NCBI RefSeq assembly: GCF_026339955.1
Contig: NZ_JAPEPW010000001.1
Span: forward strand, 3,746,501-3,810,500
Source of the DNA: Streptomyces sp. NBC_01549
Lineage (GTDB): Bacteria; Actinomycetota; Actinomycetes; Streptomycetales; Streptomycetaceae
Reading direction: 5' to 3'
DNA length: 64,000 nucleotides
The notes beneath the pieces are model-generated. The model saw only the letters and a list, made by a program, of their open reading frames with translations. It was not told where the DNA came from and did no database searches. How positions within the stretch are numbered: position 1 is the stretch's first letter; every line of letters begins with the position of its first letter. The position numbers were made by a program, and so were the translations under genes. Shown here in pieces: positions 41,140-48,959 of the stretch.

Positions 41140-42651
41140 TCACGGTGGCTCGGGACGTACGGGTTTGCGGTCTGGGTCGTCCCACAGGACCGCGAGATGA
41201 CGGCCGATGTGCGCGGCGTCCTCGTCGTCGGCGGCGTCGATCGCCGCGCGGCGGCGGTAGGCGGCCACCTTGGCGGGGAACCGCGACAGGCCCTCGGTGA
41301 GGAGTCCGTCGAGGACGCCCCGGAACTCCTCGGTGGAGCGGCCGGCGCGGTGCCAGATCACCACGGGCAGCCCGCTGCGCAGGGCCGCTTGCAGTTCCCG
41401 GCGGCCGTTTCCCCGGTCGGGCAGCGGCGGCTCGCTCAGCACCAGGGCCACGCAGTGCTCGTTGTCCCCGAGGCGGGCCTCCAGGCCGCGCAGATGGTTG
41501 CCGTTCTTGTGCGCGACGTTGACGTACACCGACTCCGACGGGTGCTCGTCGCGTGCCAGCTGCTGCCAGCGGGTACGCCAGAACCGGTACCAGTCCCGGT
41601 TCTGCAGCCGGTCGAGGCTGCGCACGACCACCGGGTAGTCCACCGCGAGCGGTACGTTCGGTACTTCGGCGGTGTCCCGGGGCCACCAGTCGACGGGCAG
41701 GTTGAGCAGTTCGAAGGGGAGCACGAACTCCAGCCACACATGGGCCAGCCGGTCGCCGCCACCCCCTTCGACCGCTTTGATGACGCGGGTCACGGCGTGC
41801 TGCAGCCCGTCGGTCGGCACCCGCTGCATCGGGTCGCCGTGCTGCCAGTTCGGGCCGCCGGCGTCGGACATGAGGGAGTGCGAGACCGTGTAGCGCCCGT
41901 CCTCCAGCGGGTCCGGCGCGATGTGGATCGCCAGGTACTCCTGGCCCGGCCTGACCGCCGGCGGTGGTGCCGGAGTCCGGACGCGGTCGAGGTCGAGCAG
42001 CTCGGCCAGGCCGCAGCTCAGGGCCCACTGCCGGTTGCGTGCGAGCAGCTCGACCGCGACGGGGTGGCCCATCGCGTCGGCAACGCGGTCGAGGTAGACC
42101 ATCCAGGGGGGCAGCCCACCGCGCGCGGCCCCCTGCCCGGCCATGTGCAGGAAGTCGTGCCAGCAGGTGTCGGCGTGCGGTGGCGGTGCGCAGACCCTGG
42201 CGTCGGTGGCCGTCCGGACGAGGGCCGTGCGCATGGCGTACGACATGGTCAGCGTGGTCAGGGTGTCACCGAGGAACTGCCAGGAGCCGGTGACGTCCGG
42301 CAGGCCGTCGAGCGAGTCCACGGCCGTCCATTCGTCGGCGAGCCGCTGCACGACGGGTCCCTGTGGGCAGCCCGGCTCCAGCATCGGCAGTTTCCGTGCG
42401 AGCGCCGACAGTCCGTCCTGGTGCCGCGTGCAGAAACGGAACAGTTCTAGCAGTTGCAGAGGCACGGTGGCCTGTTCCCGCAGGTCGGCCCGTTGCCCCA
42501 CCGCCTCGCCCACCAGGTCGGTCAGCAGGGCGCGTGCGTAGCGGTCGTGGAGCGCGGGGACCCCGAGCAGTGCGCCGAGCGTCTCCTCGCCGATCCGCTC
42601 CCGTATACGTAACGCTGGGTTGTGGCGGCCCGCGCCGCCCTGTCCCGTCAA
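41140..42651 (-). CDS. EAD-VMAP (vWA-MoxR associated protein)
   Basis: A 503-residue protein. Residues about 20-80 form an effector-associated domain (VPALHDRYARALLTDLVGEA, then REQATVPLQLLELFRFC) that closely resembles the one in the upstream TIR protein. The middle region (GSWQFLGDTLTTLTMSYAMR) and the C-terminal VMAP domain (EHCVALVLSEPPLPDRGNGR to HIGRHLAVLWDDPDRKP) are diagnostic of VMAP. The TTG start overlaps the preceding TGA (TTGA), matching the coupled gene arrangement. Codon 14 is TTA, so full translation should need the bldA tRNA. Role inferred: adaptor linking effector to the MoxR/vWA machinery. Confidence 0.8.
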   Translation of the reverse strand: MTGQGGAGRHNPALRIRERIGEETLGALLGVPALHDRYARALLTDLVGEAVGQRADLREQATVPLQLLELFRFCTRHQDGLSALARKLPMLEPGCPQGPVVQRLADEWTAVDSLDGLPDVTGSWQFLGDTLTTLTMSYAMRTALVRTATDARVCAPPPHADTCWHDFLHMAGQGAARGGLPPWMVYLDRVADAMGHPVAVELLARNRQWALSCGLAELLDLDRVRTPAPPPAVRPGQEYLAIHIAPDPLEDGRYTVSHSLMSDAGGPNWQHGDPMQRVPTDGLQHAVTRVIKAVEGGGGDRLAHVWLEFVLPFELLNLPVDWWPRDTAEVPNVPLAVDYPVVVRSLDRLQNRDWYRFWRTRWQQLARDEHPSESVYVNVAHKNGNHLRGLEARLGDNEHCVALVLSEPPLPDRGNGRRELQAALRSGLPVVIWHRAGRSTEEFRGVLDGLLTEGLSRFPAKVAAYRRRAAIDAADDEDAAHIGRHLAVLWDDPDRKPVRPEPP

Positions 42652-43454
42652 CGTCGGCCCGCCGGGTCGGGAAAGCGCGGAGGTGCGGCGTGCCGGGTGG
42701 GGACCGCGGGGGTGACGCCGAGGGCGGCCAGCAGCCGGGTGCGGGCCTCGTCCTCGCCGAGGCCCGTGAGGTCGGTGTACGCGATCGTGGACAGCGGCCG
42801 ACGGGGTCGGCACGGCTCCACCATGACCGGCACCAGCATCCCGGCCATGGCCTCGGGGTTGCGGTCGTGCAAGGCCTGCCAGGCCTGATGGACGTGTGCG
42901 GAGGCGACGTAGGCCGGGGACAGCACGGCGAGGGCGCGGTCACTCCGCTCCAGACCGCCCAGCAGCCCGGTCGGTGCGCGGTCGCCCGGCGTGAGGTCCG
43001 GCTCGTCGAGGAGCACGCCGATGCCCGCTTCCTCCAGGTGCCAGGCGATCCAGGCGGTCCACGCCAGGTCGGCGACGACGTAGGAGACGAACAGGTGAAC
43101 GGGGCGGTCGGTGCGCGAGGGGGCCCGGGGTGGTGCCTTCTCTCGTACGAGCTCGATGACGGCGTCGGCCGTCCGGCTGTGACCCTCCAGCAGTGACACC
43201 GCGTCGGCCAGCGCGGACAGTCCGTGCTTCGCCGCGATCTCCTCGCGGACGCAGAACCGCACCAGTTCGAGCAGCTGCAGCCGCGCGGTCGCCTGTTCCC
43301 GCAGGACCACCGGCCGTCCCAGCCGGTCGCTGATCAGCTCGGCCAGCATCGCGCGGACGCCGCGGTCGCCCAGGACCGGGGAATCGCACAGCGCCTGGAC
43401 CACGGCTTGCTGCCAGTCATGGTCCGGGCGGGCACGGAGACCGTCCCTGTCCAC
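42648..43454 (-). CDS. EAD-TIR protein (FxsC-like)
   Basis: A 268-residue protein with an N-terminal effector-associated domain (about 20-105: SPVLGDRGVRAMLAELISDR, then REQATARLQLLELVRFC) and a C-terminal TIR domain (118-245: VHLFVSYVVADLAWTAWIAW, LEEAGIGVLLDEPDLTPGD, AVLSPAYVASAHVHQAWQAL). The residue before AWQ that is usually the catalytic Glu in NAD-cleaving TIR domains is Ala191, so enzymatic activity is doubtful. GTG 43454 has a G-rich stretch upstream. It is the first gene of the four-gene operon. Role inferred: effector or signalling partner recruited through EAD-EAD contact with VMAP. Confidence 0.82.
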   Translation of the reverse strand: MDRDGLRARPDHDWQQAVVQALCDSPVLGDRGVRAMLAELISDRLGRPVVLREQATARLQLLELVRFCVREEIAAKHGLSALADAVSLLEGHSRTADAVIELVREKAPPRAPSRTDRPVHLFVSYVVADLAWTAWIAWHLEEAGIGVLLDEPDLTPGDRAPTGLLGGLERSDRALAVLSPAYVASAHVHQAWQALHDRNPEAMAGMLVPVMVEPCRPRRPLSTIAYTDLTGLGEDEARTRLLAALGVTPAVPTRHAAPPRFPDPAGRR

Positions 43455-43597
43455 AACACCCCCCGAGAAGTTGTGTCCCGCAGTCCAGGATACGGACGCG
43501 ATGACACGGCGTCAGGGCTTCTGCGAGGCCGGAACGAGCGGGGGAGAGGCTCACCGCGATGCCCGTTTGTGTCCACCTGGGGCCCGAACCTGTTTAC

Positions 43598-43607
43598 TTT
43601 CCGGAAA
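43598..43607. promoter_or_regulatory. Palindrome TTTCCGGAAA upstream of fruR
   Basis: A 10-bp palindrome 70 bp upstream of the fruR ATG, in the divergent region shared with the EAD-TIR operon. A possible FruR (DeoR-type) operator; no second copy was found, so the evidence is weak. Confidence 0.35.
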
Positions 43608-43678
43608 TCCGGGCGTAGCCTCCCGACTGAAACCACAAGTTCGGGCATCGGCCGCACAGTAATCGGAGGCGAACGGAC

Positions 43679-44440
43679 ATGTACGCACCGGAGCGGCAGC
43701 AGGAGATTCTCCGGCTCGCCCGTGACGGCGGTCGGGTGGACGTGCTCTCGCTGGCCGAGGAGTTCCAGGTCACCGCGGAGACCATCCGCCGCGACCTGAA
43801 GGCCCTCGACCGCGCGGGACTCCTGCGGCGGGTGCACGGCGGTGCCATACCGGCCGGGCGGCTGGACTTCGAGCCCGATCTCGCCGAGCGCGAGTCCACC
43901 GCGGCCGACGAGAAGGACCGCATCGCACAGGCCGCGGTCGCCGAGCTGCCGGACGAGGGCACGATGATCCTCGACGCGGGCAGTACGATCGCCCGGCTCG
44001 CCGGGGACCTTCCGCTGGAGGCGACGCTCACCGTCGTCACGCACAGCCTGCCGATCGCGGCACGCCTCGCGGACCACCCAGGCATCCAGCTCCACCTGGT
44101 CGGAGGGCGCGTCCGGCACCGTACGCGCGCCGCCGTGGACGCCTGGGCGCTGCGTGCGTACGCCGAGATCCGCGCCGACGTCCTGTTCGTCGCGGCCAAC
44201 GGCTTCTCCGCCCAGCACGGACTGACCACCCCCGACCTCGCCGAGGCCGCCGTGAAGCGCGCGGCCATCCGTGCCGCGCGCCGCGTGGTGCTGCTCGCCG
44301 ACTCCTCCAAGCACGGCCAGGAGCACTTCGCCCGCTTCGGCGACCTGAGCGACGTGGACCTGCTGATCACCGACAGCGGGCTGAGCCCCGAAGACGCCAC
44401 CGACATCGAGCGCGGTGGCACGGAAGTAGTGCGCGCATGA
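43679..44440 (+). CDS. fruR: DeoR/GlpR family regulator of the fructose PTS operon
   Basis: A 253-residue DeoR-type repressor. It has an N-terminal HTH (RQQEILRLARDGGRVDVLSL, then AEEFQVTAETIRRDLKALDR with the family VHGGAIP segment) and a DeoRC sugar-phosphate sensor domain (ILDAGSTIARLAGDL, LLADSSKHGQEHFARFG). GGAGG precedes the ATG. Its stop overlaps the fruK ATG (ATGA). It should repress the operon and respond to fructose-1-phosphate. Confidence 0.9.
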   Translation: MYAPERQQEILRLARDGGRVDVLSLAEEFQVTAETIRRDLKALDRAGLLRRVHGGAIPAGRLDFEPDLAERESTAADEKDRIAQAAVAELPDEGTMILDAGSTIARLAGDLPLEATLTVVTHSLPIAARLADHPGIQLHLVGGRVRHRTRAAVDAWALRAYAEIRADVLFVAANGFSAQHGLTTPDLAEAAVKRAAIRAARRVVLLADSSKHGQEHFARFGDLSDVDLLITDSGLSPEDATDIERGGTEVVRA

Positions 44441-45390
44441 TCCTCACCGTCACCCCCAACCCCTCCCTCGACCGTACGTACGAGGTTCCGTCGCTCGACC
44501 GCGGTGAGGTCATCCGGGCCACCGGCGAACGCGTGGACCCGGGCGGCAAGGGTGTGAACGTCTCGCGCGCGGTCGCGGCGGCGGGGCAGCGTACGGTCGC
44601 CGTACTGCCGCTGGGCGGCGCGCCCGGCGCGCTCGTCGCCGAGCTGCTCCACGCGCAGGGCATCGAGGTCGCGCCGGTCCCGGTCGCCGGAGCCACCCGT
44701 TCGAACATCTCGGTCGCCGAGCCGGACGGCACGCTCACCAAGATCAACGCCCCCGGGCCCGAGCTCACCGCCGCCGAGGCGGAGCTGCTCCTCGAGACGG
44801 TGCGTCAGCAGTATCGTTTCGGCGACACCGACTGGATCACCTGCTGCGGCAGCCTGCCGCGCGGACTCGGTCCTTCCTGGTACGCCGACCTCGTCGCCCG
44901 CGCCCACGCGGCCGGCGCCCGGATCGCGCTCGACACCTCCGGCCCCGCGCTGCTCGCGGCGCTGCGCGAGCGGCCCGACGTGGTGAAGCCCAACGCCGAG
45001 GAGCTCGCCGAAGCCGTCGGGCGCCCCCTTGCCACCGTCGGTGACGCGGTCAAGGCCGCCGAGGAACTGCGTGAGATGGGCGCCGACGCCGTGCTCGCGA
45101 GCCTCGGCGCGGACGGACAGCTGCTCGTGGACGGCTCGGGCGCCTGGTTCGGCAGCGCACGGGTGGATGCGGTACGCAGCAACGTGGGCGCCGGCGACTC
45201 CTCCCTCGCCGGTTTCCTGATCGCCGGCGGCCGCGGCCCGGAGGCCCTCGCCTCCGCCGTCGCCCACGGCGCCGCGGCCGTACAGCTGCCCGGCAGTGTG
45301 ATGCCGGGCCCGGCCGACCTAGACCCCTCCGCCGTGACCGTCACGTCGGAGGTCCCCGCGGACCGCGTACTCACGGAGCCCGTGTCATGA
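44437..45390 (+). CDS. fruK: 1-phosphofructokinase
   Basis: A 317-residue PfkB-family enzyme converting fructose-1-phosphate to fructose-1,6-bisphosphate. ILTVTPNPSLDRTYEV at the start, DPGGKGVNVSRAVAAAG and SNVGAGDSSLAGFL (catalytic Asp) are the 1-PFK signatures. It is translationally coupled to fruR upstream and to a small ORF downstream, both by ATGA overlaps. Confidence 0.95.
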   Translation: MILTVTPNPSLDRTYEVPSLDRGEVIRATGERVDPGGKGVNVSRAVAAAGQRTVAVLPLGGAPGALVAELLHAQGIEVAPVPVAGATRSNISVAEPDGTLTKINAPGPELTAAEAELLLETVRQQYRFGDTDWITCCGSLPRGLGPSWYADLVARAHAAGARIALDTSGPALLAALRERPDVVKPNAEELAEAVGRPLATVGDAVKAAEELREMGADAVLASLGADGQLLVDGSGAWFGSARVDAVRSNVGAGDSSLAGFLIAGGRGPEALASAVAHGAAAVQLPGSVMPGPADLDPSAVTVTSEVPADRVLTEPVS

Positions 45391-45578
45391 CGAACCCAGC
45401 TGTCCTGACGACCGGTGCCGCCGCGGCCGCACCCCCTGAACAGGCCCTGATGAGGCGGGGTTTCCCCGGCCCCGCCTCCGCCACTCCCATAGACCCCGCC
45501 CTCCCCGAGTGCGGCACCCCCGTCCCCACCCCCGCCCACTTCCCCCGGGCGATACGCGTGCGAAGGAGCCCGCGATGA
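45387..45578 (+). CDS. Small ORF coupled between fruK and fruA
   Basis: A 63-codon frame whose ATG overlaps the fruK TGA and whose own TGA overlaps the fruA ATG, both as ATGA. The product (Ala/Pro-rich, no domain) is not recognised. It may only carry ribosomes from fruK to fruA, since fruA also has its own GAAGGAG. The double overlap makes translation plausible; function is unknown. Confidence 0.4.
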   Translation: MTNPAVLTTGAAAAAPPEQALMRRGFPGPASATPIDPALPECGTPVPTPAHFPRAIRVRRSPR

Positions 45579-47641
45579 GCGAGATGATCACCGCGGACCT
45601 GGTCGATCTCGACCTGTCCGCCGAGACCAAAGAGGCGGCGGCACGCGCCCTCGCCGAGCGCATGGTGACCCTGGGGCGGGTGACCGACCTCGAAGGCTTC
45701 CTCGCCGATGTGGCCGCCCGCGAGGCCCAGATGCCCACCGGCCTCGACGGCGGGATCGGCATCCCGCACTGCCGCAGCGAACACGTCACCGAGCCGACGC
45801 TCGGCTTCGGGCGCAGCGCGGCCGGGATCGACTTCGGCGCGCCGGACGGCCCCGCCGACCTGATCTTCCTGATCGCCGCCCCGGCGGGCGCCGACGACGC
45901 GCATCTGACGATCCTGTCGGCGCTGGCCCGTCAGCTCATGAACGCCGAGTTCACGTCCGCGCTGCGGGCCGTGGACGACGCGGCGGCCGCGGCCGCGCTC
46001 ATCCGCGGGGACAAGTCCCCGGCGGCCGCGGCCTCGACCGCGCCCGAGGGCTCCGAGCCCGCCGAGGGCTCCCAGAACTCCGTGGCGGTGTCGGCGGCGG
46101 CCTCCGCCGACACCGCCACGGGTACCACCACGAGTGAGCGTCCGTTCCGGATCGTCGCCGTCACCTCCTGCCCCACCGGCATCGCGCACACCTACATGGC
46201 GGCCGAGTCGCTGGAGAACGCGGGCCGCGAGGCGGGCGTCGAGCTCGTCGTCGAGACGCAGGGCTCGGCCGGCTTCACCCGGCTCGACCCGGCGGTCATC
46301 GCGGCCGCGGACGGTGTGATCTTCGCGCACGACGTGCCCGTACGGGACAAGGACCGGTTCGCCGGCAAGCCCACCATCGACGTCGGTGTGAAGGCGGGCA
46401 TCAACAAGCCCGCCGAGCTGATCACCGAGGTGCGTGGCAAGGCCGCGCGCGGCGAGGTCAGCGCGGGCTCCGCGCCCGGTACGCCGGTGGAGCGTTCCGG
46501 CGACTCCGCCGAGGGATACGGCACCAAGCTCCGCAAGTGGCTGATGTCCGGCGTCAGCTACATGGTCCCGTTCGTCGCCGCGGGCGGTCTGCTGATCGCC
46601 CTCGGGTTCGCGATCGGCGGCTACACGGTCAACAAGGCACCGTCGGTCATGGACCACTTCATGTGGACCCAGGCGGACAGCTGGGGCGCGCTGTTCTTCC
46701 AGATCGGCGTCGTCTCCTTCGGCTTCCTCGTCCCGGTCCTGGCCGGCTACATCGCCTACGGCATGGCGGACCGGCCAGGCCTCGTGCCCGGCTTCGTCGG
46801 CGGCGCGATCTCCCTCACCATCAACGCGGGCTTCCTCGGCGGTCTGGCCGCCGGTCTCATCGCCGGTGGTGTGGTGATCGGGATCCAGAAGGTGAAGATC
46901 CCGGCGGCGTTGCGCGGCATCATGCCGGTGGTGGTGATCCCGCTGATCTCGGCGGCGATCGTCGGATTCCTGATGTTCGTGGTCATCGGCAAGCCCATCG
47001 CCTCCGCGCAGAAGGGCATGACCGACTGGCTCAACGGCCTCACCGGCACCAACGCCGTCCTGCTCGGCGCGCTGCTCGGCCTGATGATGTGCTTCGACCT
47101 CGGTGGTCCGGTCAACAAGGTCGCCTACACCTTCGCCACGGCCGGTATCGCGGTCGCGAACCCCAGTGACTCGGCGATGAAGATCATGGCGGCCGTGATG
47201 GCGGCGGGCATGGTTCCGCCGCTGGCCATGGCGCTCGCCACGACCGTGCGCGGCAAGCTCTTCACGCAGACCGAGCGGGAGAACGGCAAGGCGGCCTGGG
47301 TGCTCGGCGCCTCCTTCATCTCGGAGGGCGCGATCCCGTTCGCGGCTGCCGACCCGCTGCGCGTCATTCCGTCCGCCATGGTCGGCGGCGCGGTCACCGG
47401 CTCCCTGTCGATGGTCTTCGACGCCACACTGCGGGCCCCGCACGGCGGCATCTTCGTGGTCCCGCTGATCGGCAACCCCTTCCTCTACCTGATCGCCATC
47501 GCGGCCGGTGTCTGCGTCAGCGCCGCCCTGGTGGTCCTCCTGAAGGGCATGCGCAAGCAGGCCCCCGAGGGTGCCGGTACGGGGGTCGCCGACGCCGCGA
47601 CAGCGACGAAGGTCGACCCCAAGGAGCCGGTCGCGGCCTGA
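45575..47641 (+). CDS. fruA: PTS fructose transporter subunit IIABC
   Basis: A 689-residue fusion in the order EIIA-EIIB-EIIC. EIIA (1-145) has the phospho-His in GGIGIPHCR (His65). An Ala/Ser/Glu-rich linker follows. EIIB starts RIVAVTSCPTGIAHTYMAAE with phospho-Cys199. EIIC (about 320-670) has eight or more membrane segments (SYMVPFVAAGGLLIALGFAI, PLIGNPFLYLIAIAAG). It imports fructose as fructose-1-phosphate for FruK. A 13-bp terminator hairpin ends the operon. Confidence 0.95.
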   Translation: MSEMITADLVDLDLSAETKEAAARALAERMVTLGRVTDLEGFLADVAAREAQMPTGLDGGIGIPHCRSEHVTEPTLGFGRSAAGIDFGAPDGPADLIFLIAAPAGADDAHLTILSALARQLMNAEFTSALRAVDDAAAAAALIRGDKSPAAAASTAPEGSEPAEGSQNSVAVSAAASADTATGTTTSERPFRIVAVTSCPTGIAHTYMAAESLENAGREAGVELVVETQGSAGFTRLDPAVIAAADGVIFAHDVPVRDKDRFAGKPTIDVGVKAGINKPAELITEVRGKAARGEVSAGSAPGTPVERSGDSAEGYGTKLRKWLMSGVSYMVPFVAAGGLLIALGFAIGGYTVNKAPSVMDHFMWTQADSWGALFFQIGVVSFGFLVPVLAGYIAYGMADRPGLVPGFVGGAISLTINAGFLGGLAAGLIAGGVVIGIQKVKIPAALRGIMPVVVIPLISAAIVGFLMFVVIGKPIASAQKGMTDWLNGLTGTNAVLLGALLGLMMCFDLGGPVNKVAYTFATAGIAVANPSDSAMKIMAAVMAAGMVPPLAMALATTVRGKLFTQTERENGKAAWVLGASFISEGAIPFAAADPLRVIPSAMVGGAVTGSLSMVFDATLRAPHGGIFVVPLIGNPFLYLIAIAAGVCVSAALVVLLKGMRKQAPEGAGTGVADAATATKVDPKEPVAA

Positions 47642-47683
47642 ACGGCCAACTACTCGCCCTTTTAGGGCATCTGCGAGATACGT

Positions 47684-47713
47684 CACGGTCCGGGGCCAAA
47701 GCCCCGGACCGTG
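47684..47713 (+). terminator. Terminator of the fru operon
   Basis: A perfect 13-bp stem CACGGTCCGGGGC / GCCCCGGACCGTG with a CAAA loop, 43 bp after fruA. Confidence 0.85.
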
Positions 47714-47729
47714 GTGTCTACTGGAGCGT

Positions 47730-47987
47730 ATGCCTGAGCATGTGCCGATCCTCCAGCTGATGGGCGTGGCCGTCCTCACCCTCGCGACCGTCATCTGGGT
47801 CGTCGGCCTGTCCCGCCTCCTGCGCCGCGCCCGCGCCGGGGCCGCCGTACGCCACCACGGGCAGGTGCTCCGCGCCCTGCCCCGTCAGCGCCGCTCCGGC
47901 CCCGTCGCGGAGTCCGTGGAACTCACCCCCGAGGAACGCGCCGCCTTCGCCGGCCTGGTACGCCAGTTCAGCGACAGCCGCCCCTGA
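47730..47987 (+). CDS. Small single-pass membrane protein
   Basis: An 85-residue protein with one membrane helix near the N-terminus (ILQLMGVAVLTLATVIWVVG) followed by an Arg-rich cytoplasmic stretch (RLLRRARAGAAVRHHG) and an acidic tail (VELTPEERAAFAGLVRQF). GGAG precedes the ATG by 4 bp. Conserved-looking in Streptomyces but of unknown function. Confidence 0.65.
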   Translation: MPEHVPILQLMGVAVLTLATVIWVVGLSRLLRRARAGAAVRHHGQVLRALPRQRRSGPVAESVELTPEERAAFAGLVRQFSDSRP

Positions 47988-48052
47988 CGGGCGGGGCTCG
48001 GTTCGACAGGTCGGGCTCCACGGCCTCTCCGCCGTGATTGACCGGCCAGGTC

Positions 48053-48802
48053 CTAGGCGAGCCGCGCCGCCCGGCGTTCCATGGCGGCCCGTGCGGCGTG
48101 CTCCGTCGGATAGACCTCGCACATGTGCCGGCCGTCCGGCGTCGCCGTGTGCTCGACCTCCCACAGGGAGATCTTCTGGCCGTCGCGGAGCAGGAACGCG
48201 TGCTCGTAGAGCGAGAAGCACAGCCCGACCTGGCCCGCCCGGCAGGGGCGCCCGAAGGCCTGGGTGATCTGGTGCGCGAACGCCGTGCGCAGCAGCGGCG
48301 TCGTGATGTCGGGGCCCGGCCGGTCGGTGTTCTCCGCCCGCCGCAGCAACCGCCGCGCGTGATCCGCCGAGTCGTCGGTCAGGTAGACGTGCTGCGGCTC
48401 GGGGATCGGCGACAGATGGACCATCACGGGCAGTTCGAAATCCGGCGCGTCCGGCGGCAGCGGCAGCCGGGCCGTGGCGGCGCGCAGCTCCTCCTCGTCG
48501 ACGTACACCTCGTGCTGCGGCTCACTCCCGAGCGCCGTGTTGTGCACGAGCTCCCACAACGTGACCGCCGAGCCGTCGGCGAGCAGCCAGGTGTGCCGAT
48601 ACGTTTCGCGGTGCAGCCCCGCGCTGTGGTGCGCGGAGTGCAACGAACTGTCCTGCGCCAGCGCGCAGTCGAGCCGCCTTATCGTCTCGTCGGGCAGCTC
48701 GAAGGAGTTCAGGGCACGGCCGAGGAGCCGCTCGAGGTGCTCCTCCGGAGACTCGGGCGACTCGGGGGGTTCGTACGCTGCTGTCTCGTACGGAACGCTC
48801 AA
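48053..48802 (-). CDS. DUF6227-like Streptomyces protein
   Basis: A 249-residue soluble protein resembling the streptomycete DUF6227 family; function unknown. Two similar halves are visible: RETYRHTWLLADGSAVTLWE with LVHNT in the first, and YEHAFLLRDGQKISLWEVEH in the second, suggesting an internal duplication. No signal peptide. The TTG start at 48802 was chosen because GGGAGAAG lies 4-6 bp upstream and no ATG/GTG fits. Confidence 0.65.
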   Translation of the reverse strand: MSVPYETAAYEPPESPESPEEHLERLLGRALNSFELPDETIRRLDCALAQDSSLHSAHHSAGLHRETYRHTWLLADGSAVTLWELVHNTALGSEPQHEVYVDEEELRAATARLPLPPDAPDFELPVMVHLSPIPEPQHVYLTDDSADHARRLLRRAENTDRPGPDITTPLLRTAFAHQITQAFGRPCRAGQVGLCFSLYEHAFLLRDGQKISLWEVEHTATPDGRHMCEVYPTEHAARAAMERRAARLA

Positions 48803-48905
48803 GGCTTCTCCCGGCGTTGCTGCATGTCACCTTGTGGGTGCATACCGTAGCCCCTCGGTCGGACATCATTCTTGTGAACCGAGAAAACGTACGGACAGAA
48901 AACGA

Positions 48906-48938
48906 GCGGGCCACGCGGCGAGTTCCCGCGCGGCCCGC
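48906..48938 (-). terminator. Terminator after the L,D-transpeptidase gene
   Basis: A 12-bp stem GCGGGCCACGCG / CGCGCGGCCCGC with one mismatch, 20 bp past the stop on the minus strand. Confidence 0.7.
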
Positions 48939-48959
48939 CGAGACGTAGACAGCCCCAGG

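Noticed and set aside
45371..47794. Long open frame on the minus strand across fruA
   Set aside because: Composition is Arg/Gly/Asp/His-rich shadow sequence; fruA on the plus strand has full domain support.
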